Assembly: GCA_039090855.1 (NCBI GenBank)
Contig: CM077034.1
Coordinates: 12,168,470-12,232,469 of the forward strand
Source: Macrothele yani
Lineage: Eukaryota; Arthropoda; Arachnida; Araneae; Macrothelidae
Direction: 5' to 3'
DNA length: 64,000 bases
Shown here: one piece after another, positions 1 to 12,795 of the stretch
Layout of the letters: each line of letters starts with the position of its first letter
Position numbering within the stretch: the stretch's first letter is position 1
The notes under the pieces: model-generated
Databases searched by the model: none
Seen by the model: the letters and a program-made list of their open reading frames with translations, nothing else
Told to the model about the DNA's origin: nothing
Translations under genes and position numbers: made by a program

Positions 1-1300
1 TTCAGCTGTTAACCACAAACTTTTTGAAAAGGTTTTAAACCAACCAGAAACCAATTATCAAATACCAAACCCAAATTTGAACGTTCAAACATTACTATGC
101 TACATGGGAAGCAACATGTTATGAATCATTAGGCTTAGCAGTTTCATTGTTTTTTTGTGCAGTACGGTTTCCTTTGTACAAAATATTTAGAAGTTTTCTT
201 TTCTGAAGTCATGCTGAAATGAAAGAAATATGTATCACTTGCACATGTTGCTGAAAGAATATGGAATTAATATATCAATAACTGCAATTTTAATGCAATA
301 CATGGAACGTTCCTCAGTAACTTATCTAAAGTTGCCTTTTTTCCCCTCAACTTATTTAAATGAAATAGAATGTTACCAAGTGCATTGTTCCTACTTTAAT
401 ACCGGTGAATTTGTGCAAAACAACCCATTATTAATGTAAAAAAAATGTTAAGCTCTTTTATACCTGAATTAGTTTGTAGATATGAAACTGAATTGAGCAC
501 TCCCATGGCTCATGGAGTGTTAGCGTTTTGATTTTTTACCAAATGTTTTGCATTTACTGAAATTTATAACTGTTTTTCATGGACGCTGTTAAGTTGCGAA
601 ATATTTGAATCCTAAAATTGCCTCGCTGTAACATGCTGCTAGTGAAAATGTCAGTCATGGCGGCATTTGTTACTACCTGGATGGCGACGTCACGAATCGG
701 AGACTAATGCCCGTTAGTAATCTAGATGGCTTTGACCCAGGGCCAGAAAAATTGGGAGGACCCTGTTGGAGTAGGCACCAAGAGATTGAATGACGACTGC
801 ATGGATGCCAGGAGGTGTCAGAAGATCGCGGGTTCTCAATGTTACTGGAGTGCAACGCTACAGGTCCCACTCAACTTTTAAGCTCTAAAAGCAATGTTTC
901 AATTAAAAAAGAAAGGGGGGTATTATTAGAGCAACTGACTGTTAACATGTTTGGTAAGGGCCACAGTTAAAAATACAATCAACTCCTTCATGTGCAGAAC
1001 TTTATGTGCCTCACGACTTTCTCCAAGCCACTCCTTGGTCATATCAAAGACGTGGCTTCCTGTAGTCTTCAGTTTTTTAGCTTGGGAAGTCAGGTCTATT
1101 TTCTCTACATGAAACTTGAATGTGCATTTAAAAAAGGTGCCCAAAAACACAAAGGAAGAAGGCATATTACTTGACGATTGGGCTATGGGAACAGGGTTGA
1201 ACTGGTCAAGTCTGACTGGCCCTTGTGTGTGTATGTTTTTCTATTATGTAAATATATGCATTGCCATTCCTGACTGCACATATTATGGGTACTGCTGCTT
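1..1300. other. AT-rich stretch, no gene seen
   Basis: Only short open frames with no recognisable domain, splice-consistent coding pattern or repeat structure. It would lie in the intron downstream of the third visible polyubiquitin exon if that gene continues to the left, since that exon ends in a splice donor. Confidence 0.5.
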
Positions 1301-1365
1301 TATAAAAAAGGTAAATGTGAAGTAGACTGTGATAACAGCATTCCACTACTGACGTTGTGGAGTGT

Positions 1366-1738
1366 ATGAGAATGAAAGAGTCTGAGGTGAAACTCCATAT
1401 TGAGCATCAGCAACCCAGTGATAGAATGTGAGAGTTCAAGAATACAGTATTTCACATTCACAGTAACAGATCTTTGGTTGGTATAATATAATTTAAACAG
1501 ATATCAATCAGCCTGATAAAACTTTCAATGGTCTGAAACTACAGAAAGTTATGAGAATGAAAGAGTCTGAGGGGGAAACTCCATATTGAGCATCAGCAAC
1601 CCAGTGATGGAATGTGAGAGTTCAAGAATACAGTATTTCACATTCACAGTAACATAGATCTTTGGTTGGCATAATATAATTTAAACGGATATCAATCAGC
1701 CTGATAAAACTTTCAATGGTCTGAAACTACAGAAAGTT
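1366..1738. repeat. Tandem duplication, two copies of about 185 bp
   Basis: Copy 1 is 1366-1550 and copy 2 is 1551-1738. Both start atgagaatgaaagagtctga and end in acagaaagtt. They differ by a few substitutions and small indels. No coding potential is visible. Confidence 0.9.
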
Positions 1739-2029
1739 ATGAGAAAATGTACTACTTACAAAATTTGAATGAGATTAAAAAAAACTCCAGCAGCTGCCAA
1801 CCGCATAATCTCACGCGACTGGCCAATCCAACTCTGTGTGGGAAAGCTTACTTTTGTAGCCTACATGGGAGTAGGTTATGGGAATAGGTTAAGCAGGTTG
1901 GGGAATCAAACACTGCTTTAAGAAATGGGATGAGGCATTGTTGGAAATATATCTTAAGTGAGGTTTTCTTTTTGAAGTGAAATTCAATTTCAGAGTAGTT
2001 AAGTATCTACTATGGCAGTGAAACTTTTT

Positions 2030-2165
2030 GGGGGTTTAACAACAACTATGGGCTCTAAGCAGTTGCCAGTCCCTAATTTAGGGCCACTGCTTCCAGAGAA
2101 AACAGATACAGTGCCATAAAACAAAACACCAACCATGCCTCCTGTGGGACTTGAACTAAATTGTC
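2030..2165 (-). mobile_element. Degenerate SINE A copy
   Basis: It retains the order of SINE A body blocks in reverse orientation: a GGTTTAACRACNA-like block, a CAGTTGCCAGTCCCTAATTT-like block and a gggacttgaact remnant of the tRNA-like B box. It is far more diverged than other copies in the window, so it is an old insertion. It lies just upstream of PLE-1. Confidence 0.6.
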
Positions 2166-2329
2166 ACGGCAGAGACGTGGCAGCATCTCGCTCAAACTAA
2201 TTTTGCTTAAAAATACTCCATTCTGTAGCCACTTTGGATTACATAGAGGAAGCAGTTTGTTTATAACAAAACCAAAGTTCAAATTCAAACTGTTAGTCGC
2301 CATCTTTTGTGCCCTTGGAAGTTTTCCAC

Positions 2330-2869
2330 AATGCATCTAAAAGAAAAACTAGAACTTCTTCCTAAATTAGATTCTCCTATCATGGGTAGTTTAGATATAG
2401 TGTCTATGTATACTCACATTAATATAGATCAACTTATAGATCTTATAGCGGAAGACTTGGCAGACTTAATAGTTTTTTCACAACAAGGAAAAAAACATTA
2501 GGAATTTTTGAAATGCTTACTTTCTCTTTGCAGAACAACTACTTTCAATTTGGGAAAACTTTTTTCATTCAAAAATCGGGGATAGCTATGGGCTCCCCAC
2601 TCTCAGCTAACTATTATGTGGGAAAACTAGAAGAAAAGATACTAGTACAACCCACATACTTCTGCTTATATAGCAGATACATGGATGACATCTTATTTAT
2701 AATAGATAGCTCAGAAATTGTTCCAGAAAGAATTCTAGACTCATTCAATGAATTAGATGATTCCCTTAAGTTCACTATTGAACTTCAAAAAGAAAGAATA
2801 AACTTCTTAGATATTACTATCTATTATGAAGATGAAAAATTCCTCACTAGTTGGTTTAAAATCCAATAA
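2330..2869 (+). pseudogene. Penelope-like element PLE-1, reverse transcriptase fragment
   Basis: The first segment (to about 2500) contains GSLDIVSMYTHI, the PLE version of the RT motif before the catalytic palm. A frameshift near the A-run at 2490 is followed by a second segment with SGIAMGSPLSA and then SRYMDDILFI, the YxDD catalytic box, and INFLDITIYYE. This order is typical of Penelope-like RTs rather than LTR or LINE RTs. The N-terminal fingers region is missing. A stop interrupts the frame after 2866. The element is 5'-truncated and inactive; the endonuclease half follows at about 3.2 kb. Confidence 0.88.
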
Positions 2870-3204
2870 ATACTAAAAGACTACTGGATTTCAATTCCTA
2901 TCATCCAGTTTCTATTAATAAAAATGTAGCAAGTCAGTTTTTAGAAAAAAATTAATAAAAAATAGTTTCTACTGCAGATAAAAAAGAAGCCCATAAAGAA
3001 GAGCTTAAAGGCATACTTGCAGAGAATAACTATCCTAAAGAAGAAATTGAGAAGCTTCTGGATTTTAATGGTACGAAGAACCCACAAAAGCAACAAGTAA
3101 AATTCACTAGAAACATTTCTTATCACAAAGGTTTATTTGAGGCTTTAAAGAGAATTAGTAAAAAATACAATATTAGGCTAGCTCCAAGTTTAGAGAACAA
3201 AGTT

Positions 3205-3555
3205 AAAAATTTTTTCCCTAAAATAGTTCAAAGAGAAGAAGATATTTTAAAAATACAAGTAGTAGTTTATGAAGTAAATTGTAGTTGTGGACTATCTTAC
3301 ATAGGTGAAACAGGTCGCAGACTAGAAACTCTTATAGCTGAGCATAAAGCAGCTATAAAAAATTGCTCCAACAAGACTGGATTAGATAGGCATGTTAGAG
3401 AAACTGGGCACAGCATGGATTGGAATTCCCTTAAAGTAATCAGTTTCCAAAGCAATTTCCAAAAGAGAAAACTGAAAGAAGGAATAGAGATTGAGAAAAA
3501 TCAAAATTCCATCATCAATGACTGCAAAGGATTTTCCCTGCCTAACATCTGGTAG
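3205..3555 (+). pseudogene. PLE-1 GIY-YIG endonuclease domain
   Basis: Translation gives CSCGLSYIGETGRRL, then AEHK and RHVRETGHSMDW, ending NIW before a TAG at about 3553. The Cys-x-Cys pair before the YIG core and the downstream RH/GH histidines fit the zinc-binding type of GIY-YIG endonuclease found in some Penelope-like elements. It nicks target DNA to prime reverse transcription. It follows the RT remnant in the same orientation after about 340 bp of broken frame. The 3' region (3575-3625) has short direct repeats around aaccgtcaagg. Confidence 0.85.
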
Positions 3556-3644
3556 GATTTGTTGAAAAATAACCTAAACCGTCAAGGTTAACCGTAACCG
3601 TCAAGGTAAACCGTAACCGTGATAGTGACAAGTAAAAAGTGACA

Positions 3645-3700
3645 ACAACAAGACAGCCTGAAGAAGAAGAGTTTTCTCCGAAAATTTGCTATTAATGAAA
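3645..3700 (+). ncRNA. Degenerate hammerhead-like tail of PLE-1
   Basis: About 90 bp after the endonuclease stop the sequence has CTGAAGA, a short arm capable of a 3-4 bp helix II, then CGAAAATTTGCT. The conserved CUGANGA and GAAA boxes and the position match hammerhead motifs reported in PLEs. Helix II is poor and helix I only about 3 bp, so I call this a remnant. Confidence 0.35.
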
Positions 3701-4538
3701 AAATTTCCTAGTAAAATTCCCATAAAAGTTGCTTTAGATTATTAAGGCAGGTTTTTTTTTTTAAGTTTAGTTTTAGTCAGGGATGAATTTATAGGGAAGT
3801 CCAGCCTTGGGGCCCTGCAATACTGAAGGACCCTCAAAATAACAGATTTTTTTTTTTTCATTTTGCTTTGAATTTAAAATTTATTTTTTTTTGGGGGGGG
3901 GGGGTCATCTTTCCTCTCTTACTATAAGTATGGCATCTGCAGTTATTTACTAGCTAAACTGCAAGCTGACTAAAAAAAAAAACATCGGCAAACTATGGCT
4001 GTTCCATAAAAACAGTAAAAATCACACAACATGGAGAAATATAGGTGCAGCAAATTAGGTTATTCTTTCTCAAAGTATCTTCTATCGGTCCCATTGTTCA
4101 GCCCACTTTTCAAAGCAAAATAAAAATTCTTATTCATTCCTGAAGAAATAAGAGACAATTTTATGGCTATTATATGAGCACAGTATATGCAGCATAGTGT
4201 AGTTAATAAATGCTGAAATGTTAATTATTTTTGCATATTCCTATGTGGGAAAAGTTCAGTCTTTTTTTCCCCGCCGTGACCACTTTCATGCCTGCGGTTA
4301 TCAAAAATATGAAAAATTAGCGCCGTTACTCAAACACAGAACTAGAACCGCAAAATATAAATGCAGCACAAGAGATTATACATTTCTGTATTTTTAATTT
4401 ATTTTATTCTTCATAGTTGTTTCAAACATCACAAAAACATGTCGAACGAAGTATCGGACTGACAAATCAAGTTTATCAAATAAGCAATGCTTTATATGGG
4501 GGAAAAAAATTTACTTGTTATCTATAAATTTTTCGGAA

Positions 4539-4602
4539 ATAAATTGCTTTGGCTTCATAAGGTGGAGATTGGTCCACTTTATGAGGCCAAAGCAATTATT
4601 TA
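4539..4602. repeat. Imperfect 25-bp inverted repeat
   Basis: aattgctttggcttcataag on the left is mirrored by a near-complementary arm ending ccaaagcaatt, with a short spacer. A related sequence block lies at about 55440-55720, so this is part of a dispersed repeat rather than a unique site. Confidence 0.65.
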
Positions 4603-5311
4603 AAACAATGAAAAATTTGAGGTGGGCACTGCCCCCAGCAAAATAATTGGGGGCCAAGATTCACCTTTCCCTCCTATAGTCGGCACCTATGACTCACAAG
4701 ACATCCCTGATCACCAAATGCATCTTTAAGTTGAAATTTTTAGCGATTATAATATTTGCCTGCTTTTTCCTACATTAATAGGAGGAAGTAAAAATGAAAA
4801 GCTGGTGGGCACGAGAGAGGGATTTTTACGACGCAACTGAGCAGCAAGTTTCCACCCGCGACGTACAGAAAGCCACTACACTATATTCAACTTCAATAAC
4901 ACTTCTCAATGCACACACATTACAAGAATGTCTTCTCACATTAGTGCTCGCAGGGGAGTTACATTGAGGCTTATATTAAAAACTGAAGATTAGATTTACA
5001 GAAGATTGCCCATAAAGCAGTGCGCTCTTTAATTAGTGCATTCTGTACAACAATCGCACAAAAATCTGATTTACATAGGCAATGGAGGAGGAAGCTATAC
5101 AATACAGTGCTAAGCGTTCAGTTTAAAATCACATCTCATTTGCAGAGAAACTTCAGGACAATTATCTTGTTACTGCAAGTTCATTGGCTTAGTTCAAATC
5201 CTACACTGAAGAGCAATTGAATTAGAGACAGCTGGCATTATGCAAATGTGGCGCTGTGGGCGGCCCTGGAAACTGAAACGACACGACGTATGCTTGGGAA
5301 TCAGTAAGAGT

Positions 5312-5580
5312 TGCGCCGCGGGCGGCCGAGTGGCTGCCACGGGAAGGGCCTCAGGTTCGATCCCAGGCAGGTACGAACGCTCGATCCACTAAATACCCGC
5401 CGCGCGTCGGATGGGCACTGGCCCCCGATAATAAAGAAGGGAGTCTTCCTCCCCTTTCTACTTCGCTTCCGTGTCACTTTCCTATCGGGCGCTCTAGCCC
5501 AAATCTCAGTTTCCTATTTCTAAGGGTTGTTTAAGACCTGGGGTCAGACACACCCTTCCTAAAATCCTCTACATATGACG
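5312..5580 (+). mobile_element. SINE B, tRNA-derived, with 12-bp target duplication
   Basis: The 5' part has an A-box-like CGAGTGGCTG and a B box GGTTCGATCCC, so it derives from a tRNA. The body contains acctggggtcagacac near its 3' end and related bodies occur at 19.7-20.2 kb and 40.0-40.9 kb. The element is flanked by ATCAGTAAGAGT at 5300-5311 and 5581-5592, a clean target-site duplication. It sits directly in front of a Tc1 pseudogene. Confidence 0.9.
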
Positions 5581-5604
5581 ATCAGTAAGAGTCGGACACA
5601 GTAG

Positions 5605-6510
5605 GGGTAAGACTAAGGATCTGAGCGCATTTGATCGTGGGCAAATTGTGAGGGCCCAACGAATGGGTCACTCCATCTCGGAAGTCGCGCAGGCACTGGG
5701 ATTTTCACGAGCCACGGGTGCACCGTGAGTACATCGAATCCGGTAAAACCATCCCTGCAAGGGCCAACTGCCGTGGACAACAGCGTGTGGATGAGCGGGG
5801 TCATCGTCGGCTAGCTTGCATTGTAACAGCAGACAGACGGGCCACAGTGCAATTAAATCACTCTGCAATTTAACACGCTGGTGCGCAAAAACATGTAAGC
5901 AGATACACCATCCAGAACCATCTCCTCGCTATGGGGTACAGAAGCCACCGTCCCACGAGGGTACCGCTGCTGACCGCACATCACAGGGTGCAAAGATTAG
6001 CATGGGCGCAAGTACGGTGCAAATAACATGAAGCGATGGATCCTTCTTGGGTACTCTTCAAGCTGGTGGAGGTGGCATTCTCGTCTGGGGACTGTTTACG
6101 TGGACTGAAATGGGACCCCTGGTACGTGTGACATCGTCCCTCACAGGTCAACGTTACCAGGATATCCTGGACGACCATTTGCTCCCGTTTGTGCGTCTTC
6201 AACATCCCACTGGGGACCTCATCCTGCAAAAAGACAATGCAGTTCCTGAATTGTATCCGAATGGTTGGATGAACACTCCACCGACGTGACCTCGCTTTCT
6301 TGGCCAGCTAGGTCACCTGACTTCAATCCCATCGAGAGAGATGTTAGAGGCTCTGATCCCCTCCATCAAATCTTCATGAACTGTGGGAGCTTGTTCAGAG
6401 GTCGTGGATCCGTATGGCTTCCCAACGCTTCCGGTGTCTTGAGTCCGTGCAGAGACTAATCGCCGCCGTCATCAGGGCGAAAGTTGGTGGTGCTACACGT
6501 TACTAGATAG
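5605..6510 (+). pseudogene. Tc1-like transposase pseudogene 1
   Basis: In shifting frames the translation shows an N-terminal DNA-binding part (FDRGQIVRAQRMGHSISEVA, then the ESGKTIP/RGQQRVDERGHRR region), a GGGILVWGLF segment, the second catalytic Asp region QKDNAVPELY (family QQDNAP) and SWPARSPDFNPIE holding the third acidic residue. Together these define a DDE Tc1/mariner transposase. Several frameshifts and stops make it non-functional. The same family recurs at 9.54-9.92 kb. Its end near 6500 shows duplicated ttactagataggtatctc, a local repeat at the 3' terminus. Confidence 0.88.
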
Positions 6511-6519
6511 GTATCTCTA

Positions 6520-7790
<1,271 letters not shown>

Positions 7791-7830
7791 TCATTTCTAA
7801 CATATGACCATAACATTAAATACTTTACAG

Positions 7831-8001
7831 CAGGGGTCACGCTGGTTCTTTTAGATTAAGTTTTCGCCAATTCATTCACCAAATTCATTTTTTATTCGCC
7901 CGCGAAAGTGTTATAACAGTACAAAAAGGTAATCGCCAATACTCTTTTTTCATCGCCAAAACTTTTTTTTTCGCAAATTGCGAACGGCAGCGCGACCCCT
8001 G
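7831..8001. mobile_element. hAT-type MITE in a polyubiquitin intron
   Basis: Termini CAGGGGTCACGCTG and, inverted, CAGGGGTCGCGCTG make a 14-bp TIR with one mismatch. The flanks ctttacag (7823-7830) and cttcacgg (8002-8009) match at 6 of 8 positions, as expected for an aged 8-bp hAT target duplication. The 171-bp interior is non-coding. It lies about 70 bp upstream of the ubiquitin exon acceptor on the minus strand. Confidence 0.75.
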
Positions 8002-8443
8002 CTTCACGGAAACATTAAATACTAGTTAGTATGCAGGGGTAGTTTACAGGTACACATATCTACGATCCTGAAGAACCACACAACTATGAAATAGACATTT
8101 AAGTACATAAACTATGTTCAGTAAAAGTTTAAGGCTGTCTTGGAATGAGTGTTAGGCTTCATCTTCTGCAATAGATGGCGCAAAATATCTCTCCTCGGGC
8201 GTGGCTTTTACGTCTTGAGGGATTGTACCAGAAGTTGGCGTCAGCCGATGACTGAAGACCTTACCATATTCAGAATGGAAGCAGTCTCTCGTTGGCTCCA
8301 CAATGAAAAGACAAAAAACGCGCTGTTGCGTTTTAACCAATGACATTGTTTGGGGGTGGAGCTTAGCTGGTAGGCGTAGTTTCAGACTCAAAATCAAGTG
8401 TTTTCTGGTAATGTACAAATTCTCTTCAAAAAATGAACGTGCA

Positions 8444-8861
8444 GTAGAATTTAAGATGATCTATAGAATACAAGATTCCAATCTCACTTCCGTGCCCATT
8501 CTTTGATTTTCATTTCACTTAGATAATTAAAAAAATCTGACTGAAATGAGAGATTTCGTTTCTTCCACACAGAAACACTGCCAAGCTAACTTCTGGCGCC
8601 ATCTAGCGCCGATTCGGAATACTTTCGAGTCAGATAAATTGAATTAAAAAAAGTAGAATTTGAGATGATCTATAGAAGACAAGATTCCAATCTCACTTCA
8701 GTGCCCATTCTTTGATTTCTATTTGGCCTAGATAATTAAAAAAATCAGACAGAAATGAGAGATTTCGTTTCTTCCACACATAAACACTGCCAAGCTAACT
8801 TCTGACGCCATCTAGCGCCGATTCGGAATACTTTCGAGTCAGATAAATTGAATTAAAAAAA
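8444..8861. repeat. Tandem duplication, 2 x 209 bp
   Basis: Copies at 8444-8652 and 8653-8861 share the order agtagaattt, tctatagaa, cttccacaca, ccatctagcgccgattcgga and a terminal A-run. Divergence is low. No coding frame spans both copies. Confidence 0.9.
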
Positions 8862-9535
8862 ATCTAACAAATTTTTCGGAAAAATAACTGCGACATGCAT
8901 TAGATATGGGTCGTTTCGATTTGTGCTCAAAATTTCAAACTTTACAAAGTAATAGTTCGAGAAAATGCGTACAAAATAATTTGCATTACATATATAGGAC
9001 AGAATTTGCGTTCCCACTCATTCAAAGACAGCTTTAATGGTTTTATTTGCTTCCCAAGCTACGCATTCAGCCATTTCTTCGAAAACTTGGTTTTGCCATT
9101 TCACTGGCAAACCCAGCAGCCTAGCTTTAAAATGAGGTGACCAAATTTTTGAGAACGAAATTGAGGACAAAGTGACACGTTGTCCTCAATTGAAATGTAG
9201 TTGAAGCCAATTTACGGTCAAAATGAGGAGACTAGCCGAGACCTTAAGGTAAAGCCGAAGATTAGCAGATAATGTTATGTACTGTACCATAATTATCCAG
9301 TTTTACGGGAAAGCATGAATCTGAAGAACGATTTTCATGTGAAAAAAATATAAAATAGTAATATACTGTCATGCACAATTTTGCTTCTAATTAATTTTAA
9401 AAATGTTACTCATAGGGGACATCATAGGCGTACCATGACCAAAAAGGAGGGGGGGGGCACAAATAAGTGTAAACTGATGCTTTTTGGGGGGAGGGCACTC
9501 TCCGAAATAGTTTCTCCTAAAATGCTAATTTTCAA

Positions 9536-9920
9536 TTGCATCTTCAACATCCCACTGGGGACCTCATCCTGTAACAAGACAATGCAGCTCCCGGAATTGT
9601 ATCCGAATGATTGGATGAACACTCCCCGACGTGACCTCGCTTCTTTGGCCAGCAAGGTCACCTGACCTCAATCCCATCGAACACATCTGGGATGCCATCG
9701 AGAGATACGTTCGAGGCTCTGATCCCCCTCCATCAAATCTTAGTGAACTCCGAGAGCTTGTTCAGAGGTCGTGGATCCGTACTGCTTCCCAACGCTTCCG
9801 GTGTCTTGTCGAGTCTATGCAGAGACGAATCGCCGCAGTCATCAGGGCAAAAGGTGGTGCTACACGTTACTATACAGGTATCTCCAATTCAATTGTTCTT
9901 CAGTGTAGTTGTCGCTAATT
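9536..9920 (+). pseudogene. Tc1-like transposase C-terminal fragment 2
   Basis: Begins abruptly at the sequence encoding the catalytic Asp region (cttcaacatcccactgggga, identical to the 6.2 kb copy) and continues through LLWPARSPDLNPIEHIWDAI, the DDE Glu region, to a C-terminal tail of about 70 residues. The N-terminal two thirds are absent. It has one stop and a frameshift near 9620. High similarity to the 5.6-6.5 kb pseudogene shows both belong to one Tc1 subfamily. A G-rich non-transposase block (9440-9510) precedes the breakpoint. Confidence 0.9.
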
Positions 9921-10878
9921 AAAATGCCATAGGAAGTCATCGGGATAAAAGGAAAGCGTTTAGGAAATGTTGCCATGTCAGCACACTTGTTCGTGTGCTT
10001 AACTAAAGATTATTATACTCTAAACAATGACTGTCGTTCACACATTTTCGTTGTTTCTTTTTCACTATGAATGAAATAACACATTAAGCTGACCATTTCG
10101 AACTTCACGTAAGCAACCGAACCAAAGAAAGTTAAAAAGCAAAGCGAAAGTCGCAACCCTTCGCTGCCCGTACTTCGTAGCAAGAGAAGCACCTGAGACT
10201 TCGATCGTGCCAACAGCAGTCGGTACGATAGCATGGCGTATGGTGACGTCACCGATCTGTGCGCAGGCCTATTTCGATGGCCACGTTAAAGCTGCCAAAT
10301 TGTGAACGCACTGCGTCTCGGAACCACCTTTTCGGAAACGGCGCGGCTTGTTCACGTGCCGTTGTAGTGAGAACTACTCAAGAGTGGTGCACAAATGGCG
10401 TCTGCCGCTCATTGACACCAGAGGGGAGCGGAGACGGTCGCGCATTGTTCACAGCCGCACAAATCTCGTGCAGCTATAACAGTGGTGATCAGGGGCAATG
10501 TGTCGCAGCACACAGTTTATTGCAGCCTTCTGCGCTGCATCGCCAACAACGCATGAAGTGGGCCCAAGATTGGACCGTGGACGATTGGAAGAAAGTGGCC
10601 AGGTCTGACGAATCAAGATTCCTGGTGCATCACGTAGATGGCCGAGCGCGGATACGCCGATTGCAAACTTGAGGCTATGGCACCTGGATGCACTGCTGGG
10701 AGGAAACAGGCCGGCGGTGGTGTTATGCAGTGGACGATGTTTTCTTGGGACACTTTAGGCCCCCATTATCCTAATAGCACAATCCCCGTCGGGTATCTGA
10801 ACAGAGTTGCGGACCAAGTTTATTCATTGCAACTGTGTTCCTTGCTGGTGAGGGCGCATTTTCCAACAGGACAATGCG

Positions 10879-11006
10879 CCATGCCCACACTGGCTGGACG
10901 ATTCTGCCATGCCCACACTGGCTGGACGATTCTGCCATGCCCACACTGGCTGGACGATTCTGCCATGCCCACACTGGCTGGACGATTCTGCCATGCCCAC
11001 ACTGGC
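10879..11006. repeat. 28-bp minisatellite, about 4.6 units
   Basis: The unit starts ccatgcccacactggctgga and ends cgattctg; four perfect copies (10879, 10907, 10935, 10963) are followed by a partial one. It lies exactly at the catalytic DNAP codons of the surrounding Tc1 transposase gene. Part of the unit is the reverse complement of the transposase sequence that follows. Confidence 0.97.
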
Positions 11007-11018
11007 AGAATCGTCCAG
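10978..11018. repeat. Perfect 16-bp hairpin at the minisatellite edge
   Basis: CTGGACGATTCTGCCA (10978-10993) and TGGCAGAATCGTCCAG (11003-11018) are perfectly complementary around a 9-nt loop. The right arm is ordinary transposase sequence (GRIVQ codons); the left arm belongs to the minisatellite. Confidence 0.97.
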
Positions 11019-11726
11019 GAGTGGTTCGTGGAACATGCTGGCGACTTTCTGTTAACGCTCTGGCCTCAAGTTCACCTGAAATGAACCCGATCGAACATTT
11101 GTTGTTCGACTAGGAAAAAGTTGGTTTGCGCTAAATCCCCCACCTCGAAATGTACGGGAATTGGACCTGCCGTGACATTACGGTACCAGATACCCCAGGA
11201 TACCTATCTCCACCTCACTGAGTGTCAGTTGTTTTGTGGGCTAAAGGGTCCCCCCTACAGCTTATTAGGTAGGTGGTCATAACGTAATATGGCTCATTGA
11301 TAGTCTTCGAAGGCGTCGTCTTAAAGAAAAACCTCGCATCAGAACGTCAACGCAAAGCTCGAAGCAGTTTCACAAGAATCTTCATGCACGAAAGTCAAAA
11401 ATTATTTTTCATTCCCACGACATGTGGCTTACATATCACAACGATCAATCACTGCAAGCCTAACAGGATGTACTGGAAAAGCTCCTCCCATTGAACGCTG
11501 TATCTCTGGCGTGCAGACAGTTCATGACGAAGTCACAAAACAAGATGTCTGTTTGACCAAACAAGCAGCTGCGTCAGAACCGCTGGGGCAGTTGCCCCCC
11601 TCACGCAGATGTGTGTGAGGGGCAAAACATCACATTTGCCCCCCCCCCCTCAGTTTTCTGCCATTTAAAATTACACACGTTTGCGATTAGAAATCATAAA
11701 AAACCCGAATGAGAGTTCTTTTTGGC

Positions 11727-12220
11727 CGCCCTGTGGTGATGCAGTGGTCTAAGCGACGACTTCTGATCATTCGTCAAAGATGGGCTTGGGTTCGAATCTC
11801 GTGAGGCATGGATGTTGTGTTTGTCTTACGGCGCTGGCTCTCCCTTCCCTGGAACCAGTGACCCTAAATTAGGGACGGCAGACTTCTTATAGCCCATTGA
11901 GTTGCTCACGGTGGTCGTTAAACCTCCAATCAATGAATGGATGGATGTTGTGTTTGTCTTACGGCACTGGCTCTCTCCCTTCCCTGGAACCAGTGACCCT
12001 AAATTAGCGACGGGCGACTGCTTATAGCCCATTGAGTTGCTCACGGTGGTCGTTAAACCTCCAATCAACCAATGAATGGATGTTGTGTTTGTCTTACGGC
12101 ACTGGCTCTCTCCCTTCCCTGGAACCAGTGACCCTAAATTAGGGACGGGCGACTGCTTATAGCCCATTGAGTTGCTCACGGTGGTCGTTAAACCTCCAAT
12201 TAAAAAAAAGACCATTCTCA
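11727..12220 (+). mobile_element. SINE A with triplicated body
   Basis: A tRNA-like head with an A-box region (gatgcagtggtctaag) and B box GGTTCGAATCTC is followed by three copies of the SINE A body. Each body runs from ggatgttgtgtttgtcttac to gtggtcgttaaacctccaat, and the copies are joined by short caatgaatgga linkers. The 3' end is A-rich. The same trimer layout is found in reverse orientation at 15.2-15.7 kb. Bodies contain the conserved ccctaaattag and agcccattgagttgctcacg blocks. Confidence 0.9.
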
Positions 12221-12795
12221 TAAAAAAAAAAAATTAAGCATTGCTCTTTATTTTTTTTTTTTTACCATGAACAATCTAGAAATCTGAATATTTTTAAACG
12301 TCACTGAGAAGCCAAGAAATGCAAGAACCATTTAACAGTTCAGAGGGCTGGTTCCCGTTTGAACACCAACGTTTTGTGTCTCATTAGGTGTAAAAAATTA
12401 GTCTTCCTCTATAATCAAACAAAAAAAGTAAAAATAAATGGAAGTTGGGTGCGAAATGAGATACAAGTTCCTTCAATCTTTAATTATAGCGTCTAGGGCT
12501 AAAATTCCTGTGGAATTCGTACCAATCCGGAAGTGAAAATTTAAGGAAGTTTTCGTAATGAAGTCACCACGTATTTTTTTACAGTAGTACGATAAATTTT
12601 ATGCTATGATAAAATATTTTGTTCTACGACATCTTGCCCCCCCCGCTATCAAAAAACAGTTCTGACGCCACTTCAAACAGGTGTATGCACACACAAAAGA
12701 AAATTCCCCATAACCTACAAGACAAATTTATTCTTAAGCGTAAGCTAGTTTCAGGGAATGCAGGCACCTCAGGTTACAGAATAACATTTCATTAA

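Larger units (their letters stand above)
10270..11110 (+). pseudogene. Tc1-like transposase pseudogene 3, carrying a minisatellite
   Basis: Translation shows RMKWAQDWTVDDWKKVARSD and ESRFLVHHVDGR (first catalytic Asp region), then AGGGVMQWTMFSWDTLGP, FQQDNAPC (second Asp), IVQEWFVEHAGDF and a degenerate EMNPIEHL segment containing the Glu. This is a different Tc1 lineage from the 5.6 and 9.5 kb copies. The coding sequence is broken by frameshifts, and between the QQDNAP box and IVQEWF it is interrupted by a 28-bp tandem repeat (10879-11006). No terminal repeats were identified. Confidence 0.88.

Noticed and set aside
3779..4710. Possible hAT element with cagggatg ends
   Set aside because: Both ends read cagggatg, but the flanking 8-mers (gttttagt and atcaccaa) do not match and the inner termini diverge at once.
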